64,000 nt of DNA, taken from the NCBI GenBank assembly GCA_020881915.1, contig JAJFPB010000003.1:4278001-4342000 (forward strand). The letters run 5' to 3'. The notes under the pieces were generated by a model. That model ran no database searches. It worked only from the letters and a program-made list of their open reading frames with translations, and was not told the DNA's origin. This DNA comes from Paramyrothecium sp. XJ0827 (lineage: Eukaryota > Ascomycota > Sordariomycetes > Hypocreales > Stachybotryaceae). Position 1 is the first letter of the stretch; the number at the start of each line of letters is the position of its first letter. Below are positions 12,241 to 24,157 of the stretch, one piece after another. A program made the position numbers and the translations under genes.

Positions 12241-13101
12241 TTTTTCATCTTTTCATCTTCTTTTGATCGTCCTTTTGTGCTTCTTTCCCACTTCTCTTCC
12301 TTTCTTTTCATTACATTGTCCATGATCGCGTGTCCCATCCTTCACCATCCTTTCTCACTTCTTCTATACACTTTGTGCATCGTGAACTCCCGATCACTTC
12401 ACGCCTGCACCTCGACCATCAAGAGAAATCGATCTCATGTCTTTGCCATTGCACAGCTCCTTTCACATTATCCCACATCACAACTCCAAGTCGACTTCCT
12501 CTTCCACATGGCCAAGTCCTTTACATTGACAGCAGACAGACACGTGGCCGTCTTCATTGTTTTCCCACCCCATCACTGCTTCGCTTCATACGCCTCTCTT
12601 CGACAGGCATCTTCGTTTCTCTATTCAGAGCCATCACTATCCTCCATTTCCATCCTTGCAAGCCATTTTCAGAGTCTCCTGTTCCCAGCCCTCGCCTTCT
12701 GTGTTCGTCACCGAATGATAGTACACTGCTAACATCACGTTTGTAGAATTTATTCGCATGAACAACTCCCAAAGTAAGATACCTTCTTCCTACGACACAA
12801 TCAACCTCTCCTTCGGGTTCCTTTCACCATTCCTTTTACTTCCTCGCTTCGACTCATCAACGTCGAAGCACGTCCCATTTACTCCCTTCCAACTACTTTC
12901 GATGTTCGTACAATTGTCCGAACTTCGCAACGGAGACCTGGCACAACACATCAATGCATTCCTTTCCTCTACCGTTTACAACTTCTGATTCTTTCCAATC
13001 CAATCACTTCCCCTCATCCAGACTTTATCCCTCTTCACTGACCCATATCATGTCGCTCGTTCTTACATTTCATTATGCTCCGAAACTGACTAATTGTGTA
13101 G
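12241..13101 (+). other. Pyrimidine-rich leader with splice signals and a 27-nt mini-exon candidate
   Basis: The plus strand is strongly C+T-rich, which opens long but compositionally biased frames that I do not regard as genes. Good splice signals are present. CTAAC followed by TTTGTAG ends at 12746, and a 27-nt segment with an ATG at 12758 follows. A GTAAGA donor lies at 12774, and a CTGAC/ACTAAT branch region ends in GTGTAG at 13101, directly before the zinc-knuckle exon. I read this as the intron-containing 5' leader of the gene relic downstream. Confidence 0.4.
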
Positions 13102-13727
13102 ATGAGTTATCAAATCACTGGCACTACCAACATCTACGATCAATTATGGAGCCGGTGGCAGAGACCATCGTAATGGCCCCCCCCGCAAGAACGGGGGTCA
13201 ACCGCCCCAATGGGGGAGTTGGGAGGTGTAGTTGAGAAGTGTTTCACTGTGAGTTCAATACCTGTCCTCCACTGTTGTCAGCCACTGATGAGTACTGTAG
13301 TGTGGATCGCAGGAACACCTTCGCAAGGACTGTCCCAATGGCCCCTACAGTCCAAGGGCGAGGCCCAGGGGGGAAACTTTCCCGCAAGCAGAGGGACGGG
13401 CTAATTAGCAATGGCTTAGAAGCATTAGTCGCACTTGTCGGTAAGCTGTCCTTCTTCTTTCATGTCATCTTTCAATCCACTGTTTTTCACGGCAAGTTTG
13501 CATCGGCTACTGTTTGACACCTTGCTAATGAGTGTCTATCCAGATGGCTCTGATGCCCCCCCTGCTCGCGTAGTCTGCTCGGTCGTCCACCAGACTTCGC
13601 CTGCGTCCAATCATATATACCGAATATTGTCCGCCGTATTCTGCTATCCTTTGGATGTCCTAAGTAGCCACATTTACCGTCGGTGCCGCAACATTATTTG
13701 TCATTGCGCGCAGGCCACTCAGTAACC
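13102..13727 (+). pseudogene. CCHC zinc-knuckle gene, copy 1, damaged
   Basis: Exon A (13102-13248) starts MSYQITGTTNIYDQ and ends VVEKCFT. A 52-bp intron (GTGAGT to CTGTAG) follows, then exon B (13301-13440) begins CGSQEHLRKDCPNGPY. Joined across the intron they form a perfect CX2CX4HX4C zinc knuckle, CFTCGSQEHLRKDC, a single-stranded nucleic acid-binding module. Between these blocks the conserved Gly/Arg-rich part (GGRDHRNGPPRKNGGQ) sits in another frame, and the direct frame hits TAA, so at least two compensating shifts are needed around the C8 and G5 runs. Exon B also needs a shift to reach the tail LISNGLEALVALV, which then joins in phase across a second intron (13441-13543, GTAAGC to TCCAG) to DGSDAPPARVV. 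I infer a recently disabled gene. Family members and function are not known to me. Confidence 0.6.
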
Positions 13728-13894
13728 GCAGCCGTCTCGTTCGAGTCTTCACGCAGCAGCCACGCAGAAGCCGTGGTGTCTCAGGAGTGTCAATATCGCA
13801 TGTGTCGCACGAAACCCAGGTGTCGTTATATGAAAAAGATTGATGTGAAATCCATGCAGCTCCCTTCTAATCCCCGAACTAACTAATCGCATAG

Positions 13895-14270
13895 ATAAGC
13901 TACCAGATTACCGGCACAACAAACATTTAGAGTACAACAATTGCGAGGGCTAGTGCGAAATACCGTCGCAACGGCTCCCACCGGAGGAATGGGGGTCATC
14001 GCCCCAATAGGGTAATAAAGAAGTGTTTCACTGTGAGTTCAATACTTGTCCCCCACCATTAATACTTTGCTAATGCATGTCGTTATAAGTAGTGGAGGAG
14101 GAGACTTTCGCGGCCTTCCCATTGGAATCAATGATAATGACCGGAGCGCCAGTTGGAGTTGGCGATCACCGGTGCCCCCGGGGTTGTAGGGGAATTGGTG
14201 GGGAGCCCCGGGGATAGGAGGCCGTTGGCGAGGACGAGTTCCTCCGGCTACCCCTTCCACCGCGGCCCAC
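13895..14270 (+). pseudogene. CCHC zinc-knuckle gene, copy 2, more decayed
   Basis: Exon A' (13895-14032, 46 codons) matches exon A of the upstream copy about 790 bp away. It reads ISYQITGTTNI, then a TAG stop, and stays in one frame to RRNGSHRRNGG and KKCFT. The donor GTGAGTTCAATAC is the same as in copy 1, and the acceptor side again has a CTGAC/CTAAC-type branch site. After the intron (14033 to about 14089) the second half of the zinc knuckle is not recognisable; only a Gly/Arg-rich, stop-broken stretch follows. The start codon equivalent is ATA. I call this a relic of a tandem duplication. Its 3' limit is uncertain. Confidence 0.55.
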
Positions 14271-14881
14271 TGCGGCTCTGACTTGCCAATCTGAATACAA
14301 CCCTTTGTTGTCATGTAACTTTGCATAACATCCCTGAAATAGCTGCAACCAAGAAGAGGGCTTCCACCCAGTCCAATGCCCCCAGAAACTCTGCTCCGAG
14401 AGACGGTGATACACCAATGAGTGGTGTTTGAATGGCCTAGTATGGTTGTGTTTCAAAGTTGTTGCTGCATGGTTCTCACTGGCATTGTCTTTCTGCCTGT
14501 TGTCACGATCATGGTAGTTATGGGTAGGATGATGTAGCCGGTCTGTTCCTCGTGGCTTTGTCGCAATTCGTGTTAAGCATCGGGAGGATAGTCCATAAGC
14601 CTGAAGCCCGGAGGGATTCATCAGTTATGTTACATGTGGTCCATAGTTGACAAGAATTTAATGTCACTCATTCGGCCTTTCACTTATATGAAGCCATGAG
14701 TTTGATCACTAGATCAAATCGACATGCACCAGGTTCGTTTTTCGATAGTTCACCGTAACGGACATGTATGTCAGGTAGGAAATTCCAATTCTTCACTATC
14801 TAGATTATGCTAGGGGTATGAGAAACACAATTAAGATATGCCGTAAACCGGAGGAAGCATTGCTCGCGTGTCGGCAGGTGT
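14271..14881. other. Intergenic, no supportable gene
   Basis: An open minus-strand frame of about 150 codons (14166-14621) overlaps the relic but has an erratic His/Arg/Ser composition and no splice signals, so I do not call it. The last bases before 14882 are the 3' flank of the permease gene. Confidence 0.4.
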
Positions 14882-16795
14882 CTAGAACAGCCACGAAATG
14901 TAACGGTAGTAGAACTTGTTCCAGCCAGAAGTGGCGCTGGTCTTCTTCTCGCGCTCGAGAGCCTCGTACTCATCGAACTGCCTCTCAATGACGTCCTTGC
15001 CAGTGTAGAAGTCAACCTCATGTGGCTTGATGAGCTTGCTGCCGGTCCAGAACTTGTGGCCAAAGAAGAGGATGAAAGCCAGGGGAATGCCAATGTAACC
15101 GGTGATGAAAGTCTCATAGTCGAAGCTGCGGCCGTTTTGGTGAATGAAGGCGGAGAAGTTCTTGGTAAGCGCGACGAGGACGGTGAAGAAAAGACCGATG
15201 GCAGTACCCCAGAAACCGACCGGCGAACGGTATGAAACCTGGTCGTTGGTGATGCCCTGAGCCTTGCGCGCGCGGAGGAAGTACAGGTGAGTGATCAGGA
15301 TGAAGATCCAGGTCAAGATACCAAAGATGGTGGTCAGGTTGACGAAGTATCCGAAAACCTTCTTGCTGTCATCCGATACCTAACAAAGAGTCAGCATGGC
15401 AGCTTCAAAGTGATATTTCAGAAGTGACTTACGTTCATGAGGGCGAGCAGGGCAAAGAGAGAGCAGAATCCCAGAGAAACGTAGGGGACACCGCGGCTGT
15501 CGGTGCGCTTGAAAATGGCGGGGGCAGCCTCATCGGAAGCCAGACCGTAGAGAGTTCGGCTAGCAATGTAAAGGTCGGAGTTGGAAGCGGAGAACACGAA
15601 CATGCAAATGCAGACGTTCAGGATGTGAGGCAGAACTGGGAAGAATTAGAATTTGTTCAAACAGGTTATGATTGAGTTAGCGGCACATACCTTCGACTCC
15701 GGCAATCTCAGCGGCGACAACGAAGGGAGAGGCGTTGGCAGTTCCTGCAGTTCCAGCGCCGGCCTTGTTGGCAAAGGCAAGCTTGGGGTGGTTGTAGGGA
15801 ACAATCATGCCGACGAGGAGGACGCTGAGAATGTAGAAGAAGAGAATTCGGTAGAAGGTGAGCTTGATGGCCTTGGGGATGGACTTGCGGGAGGCGGCCT
15901 CGGCGGCGGTAACACCGACAAGCTCAGTACCGAGATAGGCGAAGGTGGCGTTGACCATGACGGACCAGAAGCCAAGGAACTTGCCCAGAGCTCCGGTTTG
16001 ACCTAGGGTCTCGGCGAAAGCACCAGGGTTCTCCCAGGTGTAGAAACCGGGAACGAAGCCCTTGGCGCGGTGGGCGGGGCCGGCACCACAGGCAATGCAA
16101 AGGGAGAAGATGATGACTCCGACAATGGTGATGACCTTGAAGGAAGACAGCCAGAACTCGAACTCGCCAAAGAACTTGATGCCACCAAAGTAGTTGATGC
16201 AGATGATGGCGACAAGGAAGATGGCGATGAAGACACCAGGGTTGAGCGTCTCTCGAGGAACCCAGAACTGGATAGCAATGGCGGCAGCGGTAAGCTGGTT
16301 GGGAGTCACGATACTGTCAAATGTTAGCTGCGCAAGTCAGGCCAATCGGGTTCTTGTGAGAAACACGTACATGTACTTCATCCAGTATGTCCAGCCGAGG
16401 GTGAAACCGAGCGATGGGTGGCAGTAACGAGTGGCATAACCGGCGAAACCAGCACTGAGGGGCAACCAAGCAGCCATTTCACCCATGGCAGCCATGACGA
16501 CGTAGACGAGAGCACCCATGAAGGTGTAGGAGATGAAGAGGGAGCCGGGTCCGGCCTGGGCGAGAGCCTTGCCCGTGCCGATGATGAGACCAGTACCGAG
16601 GGCACCACCAATGGCAATCATGGTAATGTGCCTGGACTTGAGGCCGCGGTGCAGGGAGGTTTCGGCAGACGTCTCGATACCACGGATGTGGACGTGGGTG
16701 TCGGGGAACTCATGAGTGTGTCCGGCAGACTTCTCGACATCGGGGCTACCCGAGCCGGAACCGCCAGACTTGCGGTTGTAGAGGCCGTCGCTCAT
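14882..16795 (-). CDS. Amino-acid permease, Dip5-like (YAT/AAT family, APC superfamily)
   Basis: Four exons, 16371-16795, 15691-16313, 15433-15635 and 14882-15379, give 582 residues, the normal size for yeast-type amino-acid/proton symporters of the plasma membrane. About 12 hydrophobic segments are visible. Family hallmarks are RGLKSRHITMIAIGGALGTGL at the first helix, LGEMA-type GEMAAWLPL, LTAAAIAIQFW, FSASNSDLYIASRTLYGLA, and the C-terminal helix pair near LTKNFSAF and FITGYIGIP. The SNSDLYIASRTLYGLA and late FITGYIG blocks point to the Dip5/acidic amino-acid branch, although substrate cannot be proven. The soluble N-terminus is Ser/Gly/His-rich. All three introns are canonical and sit at positions common in the family. 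A large promoter-side gap (4.6 kb) separates it from the next gene. Confidence 0.93.
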
Positions 16796-19700
16796 GTTGG
16801 GCCAAGCTTCTTCTTCTTTATGGAACAAGTAAAGAGGGCTTCTTTTTCCACTGGCTGTGTTACACAAACTCTCTCCCAGGCTGAGGGGGTTTGAGAGCAG
16901 ACACGCACGAGGGTGGTGAAGAGGATGAGAACGAGAAGGCTTCCGACGCAGAGGGCGACAGCAGCTGGAGGCGGCCCGACTTATATTGCTGCTGGTGCTG
17001 GTGCTGCAACGGCGTTCTCCAGGTCTGAGTGGGCAGGCCGTCGACCCTGACCCTAGTCGAGGGTCGAGGGTGGAGGAGGATGGAAGGGTGTGTGGGCTCT
17101 CGGCCGTGCAGATGGGACAGGGATCGTCCAACCGTGTCGGTGGCGCCGGGGTCAGCCCGCCAACCTTGCACTCACGAGCAGCAAAAGTACGCCCCGGAGG
17201 CTTGGCTTTTTTGCTTGTTGTATCTACAGTGCAGCCTTGGTTATGCCTTGAAGCAGACTAGTTTATCTCGAGGCAACCCCAAAGCCGAGGAAGAGAGACA
17301 GAGCGAGGGTGTCGCATGCGATCTTCAAGACGTCAGCACGTTAGCATCTCCCCCATTGACAGTTGAGCCTTGCCGTAATTACACCCTTTAGCATGAAAGA
17401 CTAGGCTTTGCCTGACTTGGGGCTGTTTTCCCAATTTTTTTTTGTGCGACCAGTCGTTTTTCTCGCATTCACTTACACGAAAAGCGAACCAAACGGGGCT
17501 CGCTCGTTATCAGGAGGACCCAGGGAACGCCCGTGTAAGCGCACCGCGATAGCAGTGGAGCCAGCACTTAGCGAAGGGGGGAGGGGGGGAAGGAAGAAGG
17601 CAAATACAGAGATAAGCTACATTTAGTTTTTTTTTCTTAACATGATGAGACGACCGAATCACTATGGCCGGTGGGCCCATCAAGAGATCTTGGCACCGCA
17701 AGCAGGTTGCGTGTCGTACGAAGAGATGCAGCAATGTCCGGAAGCAATGACAAGCACAACCATAACGCCCTCCTCCTCAACATTCGAGGACTACCTGGAC
17801 GGCTGGGGGAAGAGGTGGAGCTGAACGGCTCTTTCGCATCCCATTCACTCGCGCATTCACTCTGCAATCTCTAGTCTGTCTCTGGTCTGCGCGACGCCCC
17901 CGTGGCCCTTGTGGCCCTTGTCTCGCCTTGTGCAAGTTCCAGGCCCCAATGCCGCCTCCATGCCGCAATAGGCAAGTCGAGTACTTTTGCAAAAGAGCCC
18001 TTAGGTAATGTAATACTGGTCGCCATTCTGGGTCGGGTAAGACCACGGGCTTTAGGGCATCCGGGGGCGCTGTTAGGATGCCTACCCCTTCACTACAGTA
18101 CCTAGGCAGGTAACCTTAAACAAATCACGGAAATGGAACGAGCCTAATGCAAACTACCGCGCGCCGTTCCCCTCCCTCCCCTCCCTCTTCCCCCCAGCCC
18201 AGGAGCCGTCCTCGTCCTTTTATCTTCCATACAGCACTAGAGCAACATTCTGCCGCCAGCCACCCGGCCAGAAGGTACGAATGGGAAGGGGGGGTGTAAG
18301 GGGAGGGAAATTCCATCGTCAGTACATGTCCCCTCTTCCACCGTTGGAAAGCGATGCAAGCCATTCGTCGCCGTCCGTCTAGTCTGCTGGCCCTCGGGCT
18401 TGAATGCACATCATCACGCCTTGCGCCTTAATCATCTTCAGCACGCCCTGTGACATTGCCAAGCGAGGAGAGGCACGGCCATATCCTGAAAAGTCACCGA
18501 CCCTACCCGCCTCTTCTCAAGCTCGGCACTGGCCCTCGAGGTTGCGATCGATGAAGCAATGATGAGGCAGCACTTTCGTGCTTGACAGCTGTGTCCCAGT
18601 AAAGTTCCTGGGGCAATCCAGAAGCCAAGCTGTCGCCACCGAATTACATCCTATATGTATTCCATCAGAGATCGAGTCGACATCATCCTCGAGCGTGACG
18701 CGGGGGGCAGCCGGATCCCACAAAAACTTCGTCACAGTGGGATCGACGACACTTATTGGACAGCGGCAGCGCCAAGCCTATCGCTCCAAGCTACAAAGGG
18801 AATAAATACGACCCGCGCCGCAGAGTAGATAAAAATCTTGCAGAATCGCGCTTGCATCTGCCCGAAAAGAGTGCTCCACGCCGTCTGCGCCCGCTGGCTG
18901 CGAGAAGCCTTCTAGAAGAGGGGTCGTTGTCACGGCCAAGACCAATCTATAGCCAAGTCATCGCCAAGTGCAACAAGCAACGCCAACGCGCTTGTCCCTT
19001 CTTGTCCCGTTTCTGATAGTGCTAATCAACGGACTGGCCCTGGGCACCCTTGTCGTACCAAGGAAGCTTGGCTGAATTCGTTCGCACATGGAGTGCCTTC
19101 TAGATGCCTGCAAGTTGACATCCCGGTCAATGCAGAGATATCCACTGTCAATATCATTGGTTGATGCGCGTCCACCGATTGCTGTTCCAGTCGCCTTCCC
19201 CATATCGACCCACCCATCCGGGGAAATGAAGAGAACGGCGCCATCCTAGCACGGGAGCATACTCCGAGGGTGGTACTGTGTTGTCGACCAAACACGCGCA
19301 CTGTAGCCACGACGCTCACGCAACCCTCGCAGTTGTTCCAACCCCCCCGCGACACCCAGGTGCTGTGCAGTCCAACCAACAAGCGAATTCACTCGACCAG
19401 GGCTCATCTTTCGCCGCCTGCGATGGGATCATGTGAACGTGGCCCGGGCTCCTAAGCGACGAGACCATTTGAATCCTTCGAACCAGCACCGCGTCTCGAC
19501 TGCAACGATAGCACATGGCGGATGGCCCCAGCAATCTGGTTCTAAAATGCTCAACGCCTTCCTCTCTCCGTTACTGACACAGCATGGGGATCCCAACCCT
19601 CGGGATGTCTTACTGAGATTGCTATTGGATCTTAGCACTAACGGCAGTCGACAAAGCAATTTTCCAACAGGTCATTCGCTCGGCGATCTCGCAGCGTAGC

Positions 19701-21421
19701 ACATGTGGCGGCGGGCAAGCGCAAGCCCCTCTTGTTCAAGACGTCAACTGAGTCGCGGCAGACAGTAATGGAGAATGTGCCTTGTCGTGGTACCAAGTAT
19801 TTGTTACGTACACGCACAGAGGATTTGGCTTGGGCCATTACCTGATGATGACCATTCATGATTACACAGGGAGGTAATTTTCTCTGCCGAACGATGCCTA
19901 TCTTTCTTGGCAAAAAACTACGGGCGACGTTTGTTAGCTTAGGCTTGGCCCTAGGGCCTCGAACGCCATTCCCGTTGGCTGCCAGGGCAAGAACTAGTGG
20001 CTTGGCCCAAGTCAGGGCCATTTTGTGCCCGTCTTATCCTTGTGCAGCAGGCTATCGGGAAGTTGAGAGGCCTCTCGCCCTTGAGATCATCTTCAGGATC
20101 AATCCCTGCCCCTCGAAAGCCCTTTGAATGAACGACAAAACCAAGCATCGCATTGCGTTCTTACCTCTCTAGGCAAGGCCCAGAAGCTCTAAATTTATGC
20201 CTATCTCACCTGCTTGGAAGTGCATTGTTTGCCTGCTCTGTAATTTGTCGGCGAAGCACCGAGTCCCATGAAGGGCCAGTCAGCGTTGGAACCTAACCCA
20301 TGGGAAAGGGGAGTATTCTCTGGTCTCAAGTCAGTTGTCTGATTGCATTTGGCCCGCTCTTTGGCGAAGCATTGCCTGCTTATCAGCTTGTCAGTCGCTT
20401 GAACTTTGGTCAAATTTCCCCGATTCAGCCGAGTTCGTGCACATTATCACACCCACGCACCATTGACACACCACTGGGCCTCATACACTTCGCGGCTTGA
20501 TCTCTGATGGCCGTGGCTGCTCGGCAGCTTGTTTGTGGCTAACGGTCCCCTACGAAGCCACCCGCTCTCCTGCATGTTTTCCGAGCCAGGCCTTACACAG
20601 CCGACTTGTACTACAGACTGGAGTGCCGCTGTAGGAGCCTCATCAACTTGGTGATGCACACACCAGCGGCGTTGCCCTGGTCTCATGTTGATATGAACTA
20701 GCAACAAGAAACGCGACCGTGATCATCAGCACGGCGAGATAGCTACGTCAACCCCGAGCCACAAAGCTCATTCCATAGTGCTATGTTGTGGATTTGTAGA
20801 TGTAACTTAAGTCTACTCTGAATGGTCTCAGGCAGTCTTCGGCTGCCTTGTGGTCTGCCTCCTGGGCGTTCTACCCAAGTCCTTGGCGCCCGAGACATTC
20901 CACGAAGCTAAGCATTTCTCTTCTGCCGAACTTCGCCTCTGTTTCAACTGCGGCGCGACGAAGCCTTTCCGACCATGCCTAGCCCAGAGAAGGTCCAATA
21001 CTCGTTGCCGTGTACAATGCCACTCAAGTCCAAGTAAAAAAGCATTTGTTGAGACTTTCGCAGGCGAGAGTCCACACCGGTGGGTTGGCAATCCTAGGCG
21101 CCTCAGCTTCCCCAATGGCACGCTCACCAGGATCAGTCTGTCATTGGCTCTCGCTCCCCCAGCACCGCTGCGATTACCGGGATGGCGGCAGTCCAGCCGC
21201 ATACAATTGTGGGTTTGAATCACTCCGGCTTACGCTTCACGTCATGTTTGGAAGAATCCCAATGTGTGTTTGAAGCACGTGGGCACCTTCTCGATCGCGT
21301 CGTTTCTCGGCAACGGGGTTGTGGCATGATCCAATTGTTGCTATTAAACACGCAGTGACCCTCAGCAGGTTGACCGCTTCACAGCGAAGTCCTGTGCCGC
21401 CTTTCAGAACAAGCTGAGACC
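16796..21421. other. 4.6-kb intergenic stretch without a supportable gene
   Basis: Many overlapping short frames occur on both strands; the longest is about 130 codons near 20,830-21,220. None shows a known motif, spliceable neighbours or one-sided codon bias. The first few hundred bases belong to the permease promoter. The stretch contains a C+T-rich segment near 18,160-18,200 and one TACCTAGG motif near 18,100. A long ncRNA or upstream regulatory region is possible but not shown. Confidence 0.4.
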
Positions 21422-22821
21422 ATGATGAGACCTGCAGCTCTTTCCGCCCTCGCCCTGGCAATTGCTGGGCGTGCGGCTGCTAGGAGGAATGGACCGGACC
21501 AAGCGTTGACATTCGAAGAGGATGGAACGTTTCAAATATCCATTCTGGAAGATCTCCATTACGGGGAAGGTTAGTACGACGGCGACGGCTTCCCCGAAAC
21601 CGTTACGATGATTGTGGAGCTGATCGACTCTCCGTCAATGTCCAGCTCCTGGCTCCTACGGCCCAACGCAAGATGCGCTCACCACCAAGACCATCAACAA
21701 GTTACTCGATGCAGAAGCCAGGACCAGCTTCGTCGTCGTCAACGGCGATGCCGTGTCGCGAGATAACCTGCTGCCGAACAGCACGTTGTATCTAGACCAT
21801 GCTCTAGCTCCTATCCTGGACCACAATCTCACCTGGGCGTCACTGCATGGCAATCACGAATCCAACAATGCGCGCAATCCCGCCGATGTATACGCACGAG
21901 AGCACAGATGGCCCAATGCGCGTACACGATCGCTGGTGTCGAACCAAGAGCGGGTTGGAATGACGAACTACTACTTGCCTGTCTTTGCTCCTGACTGCCC
22001 CCAGGGCTGTGGTTGCGAACCGGAGATGATTATCTGGTTCTTCGACAGCCGCGGTGGGTTCAATTTCAACGAGCTTGATAGTGCAGGCAGGCAAGTTAAT
22101 CGTCCGAGCTGGGTTCACACGGACGTTGTCGATTGGTTCCTTGCCGAGAGGCAGCGCATCACCGAGAAGTACAACAAGACGATCCCATCCGTAGCTTTTG
22201 TCCACATCCCTGTTCACGCTTACTATGCCATTCAAACCGGCCCTGGCCTCGACCCTCACCGCAACCCCGGCGCAAACACCAATCTCGAAATCGGCCAATC
22301 CGCCAGGTTCTGTTCCGACGGCTCCTTCAACAGCACATGTCCCTACGGCGGACTGGACATCCCCTTCATGAAGGCGATTGCATCGGCCGACGGTCTTATG
22401 GGTCTGTTCGTTGCGCACCTTCACGGCAACTCGTGGTGCTACAAGTGGACGGATGAAACTCTTCCTGGTTACCCAGCGCAGCCGCAGCAGGAGAATGGGC
22501 TGCACATCTGCTTCGGCCAGCGCACTGGCTATGGTGGCGCATATGAGACCATTCGGGGATCGCGGCAGCTGCGCTTCCGGAGGGACAAGCTTGCGGCGGG
22601 CGAGTTCGAAACGTGGATTCGGCTCGAAACGGGCGAGGTCGTGGGAGCCGTCACGCTGAACGAGACGTTTGGACAGGACGTCTATCCCGAGAACCCGTAT
22701 CGAGAGTCGTTCTGCGACGAATGTAAGTGTGTTTTGCTTTTTGTCGGCATAACGGGCTACGACTGACTTGGAATTTTTAGGCTTCAAATGGGAGGACTAT
22801 AAGCCATATATCCCAAACTAA
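21422..22821 (+). CDS. Secreted calcineurin-like metallophosphoesterase, Dcr2/PAP29-like
   Basis: Exons 21422-21569, 21646-22722 and 22781-22821 encode 421 residues; a second ATG three bases downstream could equally start it. Residues 1-20 form a signal peptide. The metallophosphatase core is complete: ILEDLHYGE (DxH), VVNGDAV, LHGNHES, FVHIPVHAYY and VAHLHGNSW, in the order expected for the Dcr2 and plant PAP29 group. Six or more N-glycosylation sequons and clustered cysteines in the second half (CPQGCGCEPE, CSDGSFNSTCPYGG, FCDECF) agree with a secreted phosphatase or phosphodiesterase. The natural substrate is unknown. The last exon encodes only CFKWEDYKPYIPN, joined by a 58-bp GTAAGT intron with a CTGAC branch site. 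Confidence 0.9.
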
Positions 22822-24157
22822 GGACAACCATAGACGATGCTCAAGAACAATGGATTCTGTTTCCACTTCTGAAGTCATGGGAATGCACGAACTTGGGGAA
22901 TAACTCGTAGATACCGTCCATAACCTTTTGATGACTTTCTTGTACATTCTATACACATAAAAGTAAAGAACGAGCTTAATTTGTGGGTTTGACGTGCAAG
23001 CGTTTATCACTTGGAAACCCAGCTACCTACCTAGTTCACCCAACTTAGATGGAATTGACCACGGCTGTGTCTAGATTTCAGTGCTACCTCATTCGATATT
23101 ACTGTCTGTTCTGCTCTTACACGTCGTGCCAAAGCTTGGGGCCTGCAAGGTGTTGCTCGTAGACATTCAATATATCGTGGCCAAAGTGAGCTACAACAGC
23201 TCGAGAAAGCAGCCAGCCTCGTGCGGCAGTCCCCAGACGAACTTTTCACAGCAGGCAATTGCACGTATCATGGCTACATTTATCAAGCAGTCGCTCTGGA
23301 AGCATTCTCTCCTTTGCTTCGATGTGTAGATGTAATTCCCACCATGCGCCGCTTCTGAACTGGCTACTCTCACGCGAACGCAACGCTCTGTTGAGTAAGA
23401 TGCCATTCCCCAACATTGTTTTCACGCCCAATCCTTGTCATGGGTAATGTTAACAACCACGTCGATGATGATAAAGCTCTTTGCCATCCGAGGGGCAAGC
23501 AGTTTAATGCACTCTCACCTTCAACGTATGACGCTCGCGTAGCTCCTCGGAGCTGCTCCATGATCACTGCTATGCATGATGGGATTGCAGTGTTCAAGCA
23601 AGTGGCCATGCGTTCCCTGGAAAGATTCGACATGTCCCTTTTTGAGTAGTAGGCTTCCGCAACAGACGTTCATGGCCTGCTTCGAAGCAATTACTTTCGA
23701 TGAGTCGGATGCGTTCTCCACGGCGTAGTGGCTTGAACACGCGCGTTCGTAGTCATTTACTACATATCGGAAATCCCATGCACAAGAATAAGGTTGAGGC
23801 ATATGTGAAGCAGGAGTGTATCATTTAAAAGCAATGATTTCTATAGCTCGCAAGGACATCGCCCAGCGTTCTAGCATCGGTCTAAACGTCATGAAGACCG
23901 GGGGTATACGGAAAACCAAGAGTATATCTCTCGCCATCCTCCACTCTAATTGTTCCGCTCTATGTTCAAGTCAAAATTCGAATTGCTTTTGTTCCTTTTT
24001 ATCCCCAAACGCCTCGCCGCCAAAAACCAAAATTAAGCATTAAACCAAAGACATCCAAACGCGCCAAAAAGGCCCAAAGTGGGAGCAGGTGTTTGGAGAG
24101 AGTCCGTTTGTACAGAGAGACGACGGGAAATGAGAAGCGCAGAAATGAGTTGCGTGA
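22822..24157. other. Intergenic, convergent 3' flanks, nothing recognised
   Basis: A+T-richer spacer between the phosphoesterase and the Ups2-like gene. Only short frames shared between both strands are present. Confidence 0.5.

Noticed and set aside
12277..12988. Several frames of 70-150 codons on the plus strand
   Set aside because: All arise from the C+T-rich composition (Ser, Phe, Leu, His, Pro) in more than one frame at once, which is not how a coding region behaves.
14166..14621. 151-codon minus-strand frame near the zinc-knuckle relic
   Set aside because: Erratic His/Arg/Ser-rich text overlapping the plus-strand relic, with no supporting splice or start signals.
21840..22787. 315-codon open frame opposite the Dcr2-like gene
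   Set aside because: No start context, splice sites or motif; the opposite strand encodes a complete metallophosphoesterase.
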